64,000 nt of DNA from Rhodocollybia butyracea (lineage: Eukaryota > Basidiomycota > Agaricomycetes > Agaricales > Omphalotaceae). Location of the stretch: contig JADNRY010000195.1 in NCBI GenBank assembly GCA_015501585.1, forward strand, positions 54,154-118,153. Direction: 5' to 3'. The notes beneath the pieces were generated by a model. It was not told the DNA's origin. It made no database searches and worked only from the letters and a program-made list of their open reading frames with translations. This document shows positions 34,375-43,563 of the stretch, piece after piece. Position 1 is the first letter of the stretch; every line of letters begins with the position of its first letter. A program made the translations under genes and the position numbers.

Positions 34375-34450
34375 GTATAGTTCGTGTCCCGATACTGGAG
34401 TCTTTCCCAGGTAGGTAACTAGAGCTTGTAGCCGCTTCGGAAGGAATAGC
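34375..34450 (+). repeat. Arm of an inverted repeat shared with 39930-40015
   Basis: The stretch beginning ATAGTTCGTGTCCCGATACT, continuing through CCAGGTAGGTAACTAGAGCT to the TTCGGAA region, matches the reverse complement of about 39930-40015. The two arms flank the SDR/F-box E and F-box F units. Not part of any gene I can identify. Confidence 0.5.
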
Positions 34451-34571
34451 TCTAATGTAGGAATCGAAGGCAGCTGTCACTGCGCCCAACATAAATTTGA
34501 CCACATTATTCAAGTTCGCTCACAACGCCGTCTCACAACTGAAGAATTTTGCTGAGTACTTTACATCCGGA

Positions 34572-34800
34572 ATAACATTCCAGCTTTGCTGCACTGTCTG
34601 TTATGCTCTCTTCGGGGGCGGTAAATTTGCTCCTAGGTACAGACGAGAGTACTTCGAGGGGTGCACTCATGGGTTCGCTGTTCAAAGCGACCTTAGCGAT
34701 CCCAAAATCAAGGTTGGGACAGAAGGGGCTTTCAAGTCGAGCGTCGAGTGGTTGTATCAGCACGGTTTTGACTTGGAGAAGGCTGCATGCTGCATTGTAA
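34572..34800 (+). pseudogene. 3' relic of a dienelactone hydrolase gene (copy 3)
   Basis: Only the last exon region remains: ALFGGGKFAPRYRREYFEGC, THGFAVQSDLSDPKIKVG and SSVEWLYQHGF, closely matching the final exon of copies 1 and 2, including the catalytic histidine in CTHGF. The nucleophile exon and everything upstream are absent. It sits immediately before the convergent intact SDR gene, so it marks the DLH slot of another module copy. Confidence 0.8.
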
Positions 34801-34876
34801 AAACCTGTAATCTTACAGTGCCTGGGAAATGCAACACAACGATCCGCTGGGGTAAACAATGCATAATTTGTCTTAT

Positions 34877-35882
34877 TCATTGTGGGCTCAAGCAAGCTCT
34901 GATTACCGTATCCGTATGTTCCCAAAGCGTACGCCTTGCCTCCACATCCTCCGCATACTGATGTTTTCCGACCATTTGTTCACCAAACTCGTTTAATCTC
35001 CAGCTACCGGGTTGGAAAGCGGTATGAACAAGACCATGAAGGAGATACTCTCCGACGTCTTCTTTTGAAGTCATCCACGGTTTGAGCAAGCCCAAGACCG
35101 ATTTGGATGCAACACGGATGATTGGAGTCGGGGACGCGGAACCGATGTTCGTGCTCACCCAACCTGGGTATGCGTGCACAAAGGTAAGAGATGGATGACG
35201 GAGAGTGAGTTCCTAGCGAGAGGGCTGTCAGTGAGTGGAAAAAGCTTTCAGACTACCCGAAACTTACATCCATCATTAAGTCGTTGTATATTGTTGTGAT
35301 AATACTGGTATTCGCAGGCTTAGTTTTCTTCATGCCCAAATCACTCAAGTCTATCTTTGGCCCCGTCCTTTTTGTGGTCAGTGTAGAAAATATCTTGGCG
35401 TCCTCCCCATCCTCCTTCGCTTTAACTAACGCTGGCATAAAATCCTGAATAAACTTCCAGCGGGTATAATAATGCAACGCCATCTTTTTATCAATCCCTT
35501 CTTCCGTCTCGTCCCAAGCCAAGCTCGAAAACCCCGGACACATAACCAGGAAGTTAATCTTTCCGCCTGGCGTGAGTGCTAGTAGCTGCTTGGACGCTTG
35601 GTCTACGTTGCGCATCAACGTGGCATCGCAGCTGAGGAACTCGTGTTTCGGTGCGACTGCTCCGTTGGAAATGGAAGGACGGGGAAAACCTGAGATGATG
35701 GATTCCGCGGCGGCACGATTTCGGCCGACGAGGATGATATGGGCGTTGCCTTTAGTGTGTCGGGCAAAGGCCTCTGCTATGCCCCGCCCGATACCGGAAG
35801 TTCCTCCGACGAATACAGCAACGGGGGTATAAGGAAATGAGATGGCTGCGTTCGAGGCACGAATAACTTCGATGGGAGACAT
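34877..35882 (-). CDS. Short-chain dehydrogenase/reductase (SDR), 2 exons
   Basis: NAD(P)-dependent oxidoreductase. Exons 35882-35268 and 35212-34877 join to about 316 residues (55-base intron GTAAGT...TAG). Residues 20-45 hold the Rossmann glycine motif (VFVGGTSGIGRGIAEAFARH) and then an NADP-binding-like IILVGRNRAAAE. LVMCPGF occupies the NNAG position, LTPGGKINFL the strand before it, and HYYTRWKFIQ supplies the catalytic Tyr-x3-Lys. The C-terminal exon has AYPGWVSTNIG (the PG motif after the active site). The substrate is unknown. It is convergent with the DLH relic and divergent from F-box copy E, about 220 bases apart, so a shared promoter region is possible. Only intact SDR of the module; three relics exist at 1.3, 32.2 and 37.8 kb. 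Confidence 0.85.
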
Positions 35883-36099
35883 TTGGTGTGAAAGACGGTG
35901 TTTGCTAGGGATTAGTTATACTACACTTCATTGCCGTGGTAGGACGTGGCTCCGGCGAGGTAACAAATGGACGTGTCAAGATATGCCGACAGAGAGTGTG
36001 CATTGCGTATGCTTTCGGGCACACCGCGGAGGTGTACCGAGCGTCTATCTTATCAGATTTTCTTGTGAAAGGGTTTCGGCGCTTAAACTTCTTTCTGCC

Positions 36100-37678
36100 A
36101 CTCCTCGCGCAAAATCTTTGCGTGTACCTTGTCAACCTCAGCTCTGAGGAAATTGCTTCATTGGAAAACAGTCTTCGCTTCGAATCTGGACCATCCGTAA
36201 TTACTCAGGAACAAACAAAGGAGCTCAGGACGATGTTGGCTTTGGTGGATAGAGATATCGAAGGTCATAATTCTGAAGTGGCTTTCCCCGAAACACAAAG
36301 AACGACGCTACTCTCTTTGCTCTCACCTATACGGAATCTTCCAAACGAAACCTTACTGCACATTTTCCAGGACGTATGTGAAAACAATGTACTCCAGTGC
36401 TATCCGTGGCAGCTGGAAGACGACGAGCCTCCCACCGACCTGAGATTTCCCGTCATCACCTACCTTCCTACGATGGCAATTAGCTCCGTGTGCTCCCGCT
36501 GGCGTGGAATCGCGCTGTCGTCGCCTGATTTGTGGACGAATCTGACAGTGGAGACGCACACTACGTTCTTGGATGAAGACCAGATCTTCCATGTCTTCGC
36601 TGGTTTCATTGCTACAGTTTGTCGATATCTGGAAAGATCTAGGGACTGGCCGTTAAGGCTTGAACTTACTATATACGGTTCATGTACAGCAGAAGTTCCT
36701 TGCCTAGATCTCCTTACGCGGCATGCTTCGCGTTGGAAAATGCTCAAGTATTCGGGATCCCACTATTTGACGGACTACCATGTACCATCCCACCTACATT
36801 TCTCTTTACTTGCGGATTTGAATATTCTTAGATCGACTGGGTTGGGTCATTTCGAGCATTTTCCGAGGCTGTGTGCGCTATCCACCTTCGCAGCTACGAG
36901 GCCAACATCTGGAGTCGTCTATGATCAGCTCAATCATCTCAGTTTTTATGGACAGTCATGGTCAGATTTGGTGGAAACTCTTCGTGGCTGTCCCTCTCTC
37001 AAATCTCTCAAGTTGGGTTATGCCTCTCCCGATGTAGAGGGCACCCTTGGGACATGGCATAAAATCACATCATTTTCTCTCATTATCGCTGATGGATCAG
37101 ATACGATATTCTCCTATTTCAACTTTCCTTCCTTAAAGAAGCTTATGGTAAAAGGTGGCCCTGGTGCCAAGCTTACTGCCAAAGCTTTTACTTCATTCAT
37201 TTCGAGATCGTCTTGTATGATCACCACATTTATTCTCCAGGACTTATCTCTGCCTGATTTATATCTTATCGCAGTCCTTCAAGTCATGCCAGCCCTCCTT
37301 CATCTTGAAGTCCATGACAGCGCGTGGTGGTCAGCGTACCAGAGCCCAATTACGTCGCATTTCATTTCGAGCCTAACTCACCACGCATCCCCTTCCACAT
37401 CCCTAGTTCCAAAACTACACAGTCTTTATTTGACCTCCAGGGCTCTTGATCCTTTTGACGATGCTGCTGCTTTTGTTCGTATGGTTGAATCGCGCTGGTA
37501 TAAACCGGGTTCGGATCTTTCTATGGAGATGTTAGCGAAGGGGAGAAGCTCTATTCGATCTGTCGTTCTCAAAGCCATTCAACGAGAAGTTGATGCAGAT
37601 ATCTATCAACCACTACGGATTTTGGACGCAGAGGGGTTGAGAGTAGTGGTTTCTGGAACGAATGGAGTGCAGGTATAA
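36100..37678 (+). CDS. F-box protein, copy E (start uncertain)
   Basis: A continuous open frame extends from before 36000 to the stop at 37676-37678. It contains the coil (LSSEEIASLENSLRFESGPS), F-box (SPIRNLPNETLLHIFQDVC; SSVCSRWRGIALSSPDLW), leucine-rich half and the family tail SGTNGVQV. The start codon used by copies D and F (ATGATTCCACC) is altered here to CTGCCACTCC, so the first in-frame ATG is at 36233, inside the coil (MLALVDRDIEG). Translation from there would still give about 481 residues with the whole F-box. No internal frameshift is visible. It lies divergently from the SDR gene. Confidence 0.72.
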
Positions 37679-37779
37679 TAATTTGGGTGATGCTCTTTCG
37701 ATGTGCTTTTGAATCTATTGCTCCAGTACGCTACTCTTTCTGAAATAATACAGTTACAATTCCGGCTAGCTATCGGGAC

Positions 37780-37896
37780 GGGGGCTAATTGTCGCCACAG
37801 GAGCTGCTGGAACAGAGTTGGAAGGATGACAGCGACGGGGGTATAATGAAATGAGATGGCTGCGTTCCAGGCATGAATAATTTCGATGGGAGACAT
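37780..37896 (-). pseudogene. 5' relic of a short-chain dehydrogenase gene
   Basis: Encodes the first ~23 residues of the SDR (MSPIEIIHAWNAAISFHYTP against MSPIEVIRASNAAISFPYTP in the intact gene) and then runs into unrelated sequence. It occupies the expected divergent position upstream of F-box copy F, so it marks the SDR slot of a fourth module copy. Confidence 0.7.
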
Positions 37897-38100
37897 TACA
37901 AAGACAATATTTCCTAGGGATTATACACTTCATTGTTGTGGTAAGACGTGACTCCAGCGAAAACGCCTCAATGTACCAAATGAAGGTGCCACGAATATGC
38001 TGATAGAGTGTGCATTGCATATACTTCGACGCTTTGCATTCGGTGCCGAAAGTGTTTAAGTTTCTTATGTAAGGATTTTGGCGCTTAAACTTCTTTTTGA

Positions 38101-39695
38101 ATGATTCCACCTTGCGCAAAATGTGCAAAGTCTTTGTGAGTACCTGTCAACTTCAATTCTGAAGAAATCGTTTCTTTGGAATACAATCTTCGCTTCGAAT
38201 CTGGACCATCCGTAATTACCCAGGAACGAGCAAAGGAGCTCAGGACGATATTGGCTTTGGTCGATGAAGATATCGAGGGTTATAATTCTGAGGTGGCTTT
38301 CCTTGAGAGACAAAGAACGAAGCTACTTTCTTTGCTCTCACCGATACCGAAGCTGCCAAACGAAATCCTACTGCATATTTTCCAGGACGTATGCGAAAAA
38401 AATCTTTTCCAGTGCTATCCGCGGTGGCTGGACGAAGATGGTCCTCCCACCGAACTGACCTCTCCCGTCATCACTTACCTTCCTACGATGGCAATCAGCT
38501 CCGTATGCTCCCGTTGGCGTAAACTCTCGCTGTCAACGCCTAGTTTATGGGCAAATCTGACAGTGGAGACGCACGGTACGTCCGACTTGGATGAAGATGA
38601 GATCCCTGACACCTTCGCTGGTTTCATTGGTACAGTTACCCGATATCTGGAAAGATCCAGGGACTGGCCGTTAAGGCTTGAACTTACTATATATGGTTCA
38701 CTTAACTCTAACAAGGAAGTTCCTTGCCTAGATCTCCTTACACGGCATACTTCGCGTTGGAAGATGCTCAAGTATTCGGGATGCCGCTATTTGACGCACT
38801 ACCATGTACCATCTCACTTAAACTTCTCCTTACTTGCGGACTTGAATATCCTTGAATCGTCTGGGTTGGGCCATTTCGAGCATTTTCCGGGGCTGTGTGC
38901 GCTATCCACCCTCGCCCCTATAAGGCCAACATCTGGGGTTCTCTACCATCAACTCAATCATCTCACTCTTCATGGACGGGTATGGGAAGATTTGATGAAA
39001 CTCTTCGCGGTTGTCCCTCTCTGAAATCTCTCACATTGGTTTATCCCTCTCCCGATGTAGAGGCACACATGGGACATGGCATAACATCACATCGTTCTCT
39101 CTTGTCATCGTTGACGGATCAGATACGATATTTTCCTATTTTAACTTTCCTTCCTTAAAGAATCTTGTGGTGAAAGGTGGCCTTAATGGCAAGCCTACTT
39201 CCAAAGCTTTTACTTCATTCATCTCGAGATCGTCTTGCATGATCACCGCATTTACTCTCCGGGACTTATCTCTGCCTGACCAGGATCTTATTGCAGTCCT
39301 TCAAGTCATGCCGGCCCTGCTTCATCTTGAAGTCCATGAGAGCCTGCCGTACTCAATGTACCACAGTCCGATCACTTCACACTTCATCTCGTGCCTAACT
39401 CACCGCGAATCCACTTCCATCTCCCTAGTTCCAAACCTACACACTTTTTATTTGGAATCCAGAGCCGTTGGTTCTTTCGACGATGCTGCTTTTGTCAGTA
39501 TGGTCGAATCGCGTTGGTTTAAACCGGGTTCCGCTCTAGCTGTGGAGATGTTAGCGAAGGGAGAAGTTCTATTCGATCTGTCGTTCTCAAGGCTACTCGG
39601 CGAAAAGTTGATGCGGATATCTATAGACCGCTGCGTATTTTGGACACGGAGGATTGAGAGTAGTGGTTTCTGGAACGAATGGAGTGCAGGTATAA
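38101..39695 (+). pseudogene. F-box gene, multiply frameshifted copy F
   Basis: Begins MIPPCAKCAKSL followed by TGA (where copy A has an Arg codon). The frame then continues through VPVNFNSEEIVSLEYNLRFE into the F-box (SPIPKLPNEILLHIFQDVC; SSVCSRWRKLSLSTPSLW) to about 38995. There, one base is missing relative to copy E (TTGATGAAACTC against TTGGTGGAAACTC). Further single-base losses lie at about 39060-39063, 39559-39561 and 39649-39652, the last three in G runs. The remaining sequence is still clearly F-box family, ending SGFWNEWSAG in the wrong frame where GTNGVQV would be. Either a pseudogene or a victim of homopolymer errors. Confidence 0.75.
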
Positions 39696-40120
39696 TAATT
39701 TGGGTGATGTCCCTTCGATGTGCTGTATTATTTTGGATCGCTGCTACTGTGTTATCCGGTATTCTGCGACTCCGTTTGAATTAGGCTATGCAGATAACTC
39801 CAATTGCGACTGTCAGCGTGACCAACTCAACAATTAATCGTGGCGGTTTATACTAAAGTTGTGTGATTAAACGTCTTACCACTCACTAGGAACTGCTGGA
39901 AGAGAGTTGGGGATACGTAGACTACGATGAGTGCGTTTCGATTCCGAACAGGCTACGAGTTCTAGTGAACTACCTGGAGAAGACTCAAGTATCGGGACAC
40001 GAACTATTTACCAGACTCGAATTCCATAATCTCTCTTACAAAACCCCATTCGCCTACGGACTCTGAGAGTATTTGCTGGTATTTGGTCCGAGGCAAAAAA
40101 ATCCCACGCCTACACCTTGC
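39696..40120. other. Spacer with module remnants
   Basis: It contains the shared F-box 3' flank, a second copy of the GGAACTGCTGGAAGAGAGTTGG-like block that follows copy E (near 37796), and the right arm of the short inverted repeat at 39930-40015. The 5' leader of PAM18 occupies the last part. Confidence 0.4.
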
Positions 40121-40508
40121 ATGGAAACCGCGCTCTTCGTAGGAGGTGGAGCACTCTTAAGTGCCTTTGCTGCTCGACATTTTCTCCGCCGAGGCAAAGG
40201 CGCAGCCGACCAATGGGTAAAAGGTGGATTTAAAGGAAAAATGGACAGAACAGAGGCTGTTTCGATATTAGGACTAAGGTGCGTTCTTTCCTTCAAAAAT
40301 TTCTCAATGTTTTTCTGTTACTTATGTTTTCGTCTTTCATTTTTCGTCAACTATCGATTTATAGAGATGGTCCTAAACTGCGTATGCAGCTCAAAGATGC
40401 TCATCGACAGATTATGCTTGCGAACCACCGGATAGAGGAGGTTCACCGTATTTGGCGAGCAAGCTTAATGAGGCTAAAGATCTTTTGGAGAAGGACAAAA
40501 GGCGGTAG
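40121..40508 (+). CDS. PAM18: Mitochondrial import motor J-protein PAM18/TIM14, one-base frameshift
   Basis: J-domain co-chaperone of the presequence translocase-associated motor, anchored in the mitochondrial inner membrane, where it stimulates mtHsp70. Exons 40121-40278 and 40365-40508. The N-terminus has a membrane segment ([20 protein letters not shown]), then [20 protein letters not shown], and exon 2 has [17 protein letters not shown]. At 40428-40430 the expected HPDRGG motif is destroyed: the sequence is CACCGG where CACCCGG would restore His-Pro-Asp, and the following frame then reads [20 protein letters not shown] to the stop at 40506-40508. One added base gives a normal 100-residue protein. 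Because the HPD motif is essential, a sequence error is more likely than loss of function, unless another copy exists elsewhere. Confidence 0.85.
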
Positions 40509-40725
40509 GACAATGTCTATCCTACGTGCTTATCCTACCAATTCATCTAATTTTCTGTCATTGTTACTTCGAGTCGTTGACTTTAGTAAGGTCAACAGCG
40601 AGCGCTGAAAATGAGTTGGGAGTCTTTGTTCATGAATACGCGTATCGTGATGCCAGCAATACATGAAGGTGAATAGCTATACGGTATGAGTCTAGTGTAA
40701 AAGTAGGGTAAGACAGAGCAGTCGT

Positions 40726-42197
40726 CTAGTGAGGATCGTATACAAATAAGCGAGCGGTAAATCGAATAAGATAATCGGTAGTCCCATAATACTTTTTGTG
40801 ACTGCGCAACTGCGCAGAGCCACATGAACACAAGGCGAAATCCTGAAAACAGTATTTCAGCCGAGTGAGAAGGTATGAGGGTAGACGGCGACGATTCATC
40901 TTGGAATCATCACCAGAAAAGGCCGCCTTTCTACACGTAACGCCGAACAGAGGAATCAGTGACTGTGCCAGAGTATAACTGAACACAAGCTTGGGTCCAA
41001 CAACAATGATCTACACAATGCGAAGTAATCAGCATAAACGAATCGAGGATTTAGAGCACAATTCGTACCTTAGGAGTCAACCCTTTGAAGAACGCGCCGA
41101 AACCTTCATTCTTGATCAGATCCTTGATCACAACAACGCCGTGGACCTTGTTCTCAAAGTTTGCGTTCTGGATACGCGTCTTGACAGTATCTAGAGGAGC
41201 AGCGACAGTGATGGACGCGACAGCACCAGCAATGGAGGCAATAAAGTTTTTGTGTCCAGGTCGCTTGAGAGTAGTCCGTGACTCCGAGAACATAGTCTTT
41301 CGTTACCGCAGATGCACCGAAAAGCTGTGGAAAGATAGATAAGAAGCTGTATAAACACATACGCAGCTGTAAACACGTACTGCGAAACTGCCAGGAGCGT
41401 TTCGCGCCATTGTCCATCCCCAACCGCGGTACAAAGCTGTGTTTTCCTCTGCGATAATCCGTATGATCCCCGGCCTCGGAAGGCTTCTGGGTTCACTTGA
41501 CGTTTGATCTTCAGGACGTCCAGAGGAAGCAGCACCTAACCAAAAGCAAATTCAGCTCGTGTTGCACAAGCCTGTGAATGATGAACGAAAAACTACGCAC
41601 AACTTCACCGATACAGTCAAACTAAACAGAGGGAATTACGCCAGTTAACTCCGTGCAAGAACGTGTAAAAATCATTGCAAGATTACACACACACCTTCCA
41701 GCAGCAGCCTGCATCATAAGCTTGCCTTTCCGCTCCCCAAACGCACTCGTGAACTGATCGCGAAAATGCAGGTTGATCAAGTCATTGAAGTACGGCTGAC
41801 CACCAAACTTGTATACACGTTGGGCGACTTTGTAGCCTGCGGCGTATCCTAGTCCAGGGAAAAGCGAGAAAAACTTCTTTCCGATGGATGCTGTCGCAAA
41901 GTCGCGGAAAAGTATGGGGTTTAGAGTCGACATGGTCACCTTAAGTGTTGTTAGAAAAAGCGTAGAAGCTATTATAGGTGGAATTTAAAGTACCTTGCCC
42001 TTGTTACTCATAAGCCGTTTGGCGACGGTATCGACGGGGTGGAAGATTAACAGCTCAGCGATACCTGCGTAATCATAAGTCATTAAGGAGAAATGGTCTT
42101 ACTTCGATGTATGTAGAAAGCGCGACGAACCAGATGTTCCAGAACCAAGAACACGGGCAGTACCAGAATCTTTGCTTTTTCCAGTTGGTGGCGACAT
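40726..42197 (-). CDS. GGC1: Mitochondrial GTP/GDP carrier (SLC25 family), several one-base frame breaks
   Basis: Inner-membrane carrier closely resembling yeast Ggc1/Yhm1. Exons on the minus strand: 42197-42131, 42064-41994, 41939-41695, 41621-41601 (21 nt), 41535-41381, 41324-41069 and 41010-40726. Recognisable parts are IFHPVDTVAKRLMSNKGK (first carrier signature PxD), LFPGLGYAAGYKVAQRVYKF, VVLLPLDVLKIKRQVNPEAF (second), LYRGWGWTMARNAPGSF, YSQATWTQ, VAAPLDTVKTRIQNANFENK (third) and GPKLVFSYTLAQSLIPLF. Three frame problems are seen: one base missing around the 21-nt exon, one missing G at the run 41468-41471 (FRGRG then IIRIIAEE), and one extra base in the T run 41247-41251 (WTQNFIASI). The frame after SLIPLFGV continues about 60 residues beyond the usual end. 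Confidence 0.85.
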
Positions 42198-42473
42198 GGT
42201 GGTACGAGAAAGAAAAGGTAGCGTCTAGGAGAATGCTGTTGGGTATTGAGTATAGTACCGCGCGCGTCCAAGCGCTGGAAGAAATTTTTTAGTTCGGCAA
42301 TACCGGACCGGGTATAGAGATAATGACTTTATCTTCTTTGACGAGTACTTGAGCACTGAATACTTATTGAATGTCTATTCATCTATATACCCAGCCTAAT
42401 GACTATCGATTAATGTCTACTACTATATCCTATTATATACACAATAACTAATTTGCGCTTCAAGCTTCAAGAT

Positions 42474-43563
42474 TCATCGTCTTTGGCACCCCTCTATGGT
42501 GTCTCTTAACTCCACCATCATTTCATCATAAACTTGCTGCCACCAACCAACCTCCTCCGCAAAGAATCCCTCCTGCTTCTGCTTTGCATCTCGTAAAATT
42601 TCTCTGAGATCGTCCTCTGTAGGCATACCCGTGCTCCGGCCGTGCTCTCTAACGAAAGGCTTCACCCCGGTATAATGCACAACCCGAATCTCATCCTTCA
42701 TCCCCTCCCATAATTTCGGACTTTCGCTCTTGATCCCCAGGTTCGCGTTGTACGCATAAGGAAGCCGAACAACATTTGCGACGAAGAACAAGTTCAAAAA
42801 CGACTGCTCTGCTTGCTCGAGCGGATACACCGCCCTCTCCAGTATTTCCATCATGTGGTTAAACACCGACGAAGACGGTCGGAAGGCCAGTACACCCGCA
42901 TTAAAATTCGTTAAGAAGCCCCCTTTGCTCCCATCCACGTCTGGAACCGCGCCGAAGTTGAACGGAAGGTCGAAAAGCTCGTTGATATTTCTCCGGATCA
43001 AAGTATCCGAGTCGAGGTATACAGCTTTTTCGATGCCTATCTTGTCGAGGGACCACACGTTTAATTTAGTGTATTGGTCGGAAAAGCGGTGGTGGATGCC
43101 CTTGCCATGGTGAGGTGGTTTTATCAGCGGTGTTGCTATGGGTTCCCAGCCTACCGCGCGCGCGATGCAAAGGGCTTCGGAAGATATCCTGTCTTCGAGG
43201 TAGAGGAGGGGGAGTCTGGAGGTGACGTTGGCTCGGCGGACAGAATAGCCGAGGACAGCGGTGCCCAGATGAAAGAGTCCGTGTACAGCGTCGACACCAC
43301 CGCGGTGGTGGAGGAGGCTGCAGGTGATAACCATCTACCACGCTGGGAGGATGTCTATTAGTCGACCGACGAAGAAATTACAGTGAGTATATTGATCTCG
43401 TAGTGAAAGAGTCGGCAGAGGCCACCTACAGATCCTGAAAATCTTTTTGAGGGACGAATCGTACGGGTTTTCGAAGCACTACGCCGGCACCCGTCAAGAA
43501 TAAAACTAGCCCCACTAGGCCTGCTAGGCCTGCTAGCGTCCAGGTAATTTTACGTCGTTTCAT
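42474..43563 (-). CDS. GT8-family glycosyltransferase (glycogenin-like), type II membrane, one-base frameshift
   Basis: Two exons, 43563-43430 and 43334-42474. Exon 1 encodes a short cytosolic basic tail and signal anchor (MKRRKITWTLAGLAGLVGLV), so the catalytic domain should face the secretory lumen. Exon 2 has TTAVVSTLYTDSF, the donor-binding region YLEDRISSEALCIARAVGWE, the metal-binding DxD in KAVYLDSDTLIRRNINELF, FLTNFNAGVLAFRPSS and VVHYTGVKPF, all typical of GT8. The frame breaks at 43264-43266: TTCATCTGGGCACC needs one more G to read SFIWGTAVLGYSVRRANV. With it, the total is 331 residues. The sugar acceptor is unknown; cell-wall or glycoprotein modification is a guess from location. 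Confidence 0.82.

Noticed and set aside
43066..43361. ORFs on both strands at the GT8 exon 2 start
   Set aside because: Frame shadows of the GT8 gene; the GT8 motifs and splice continuity explain this region.
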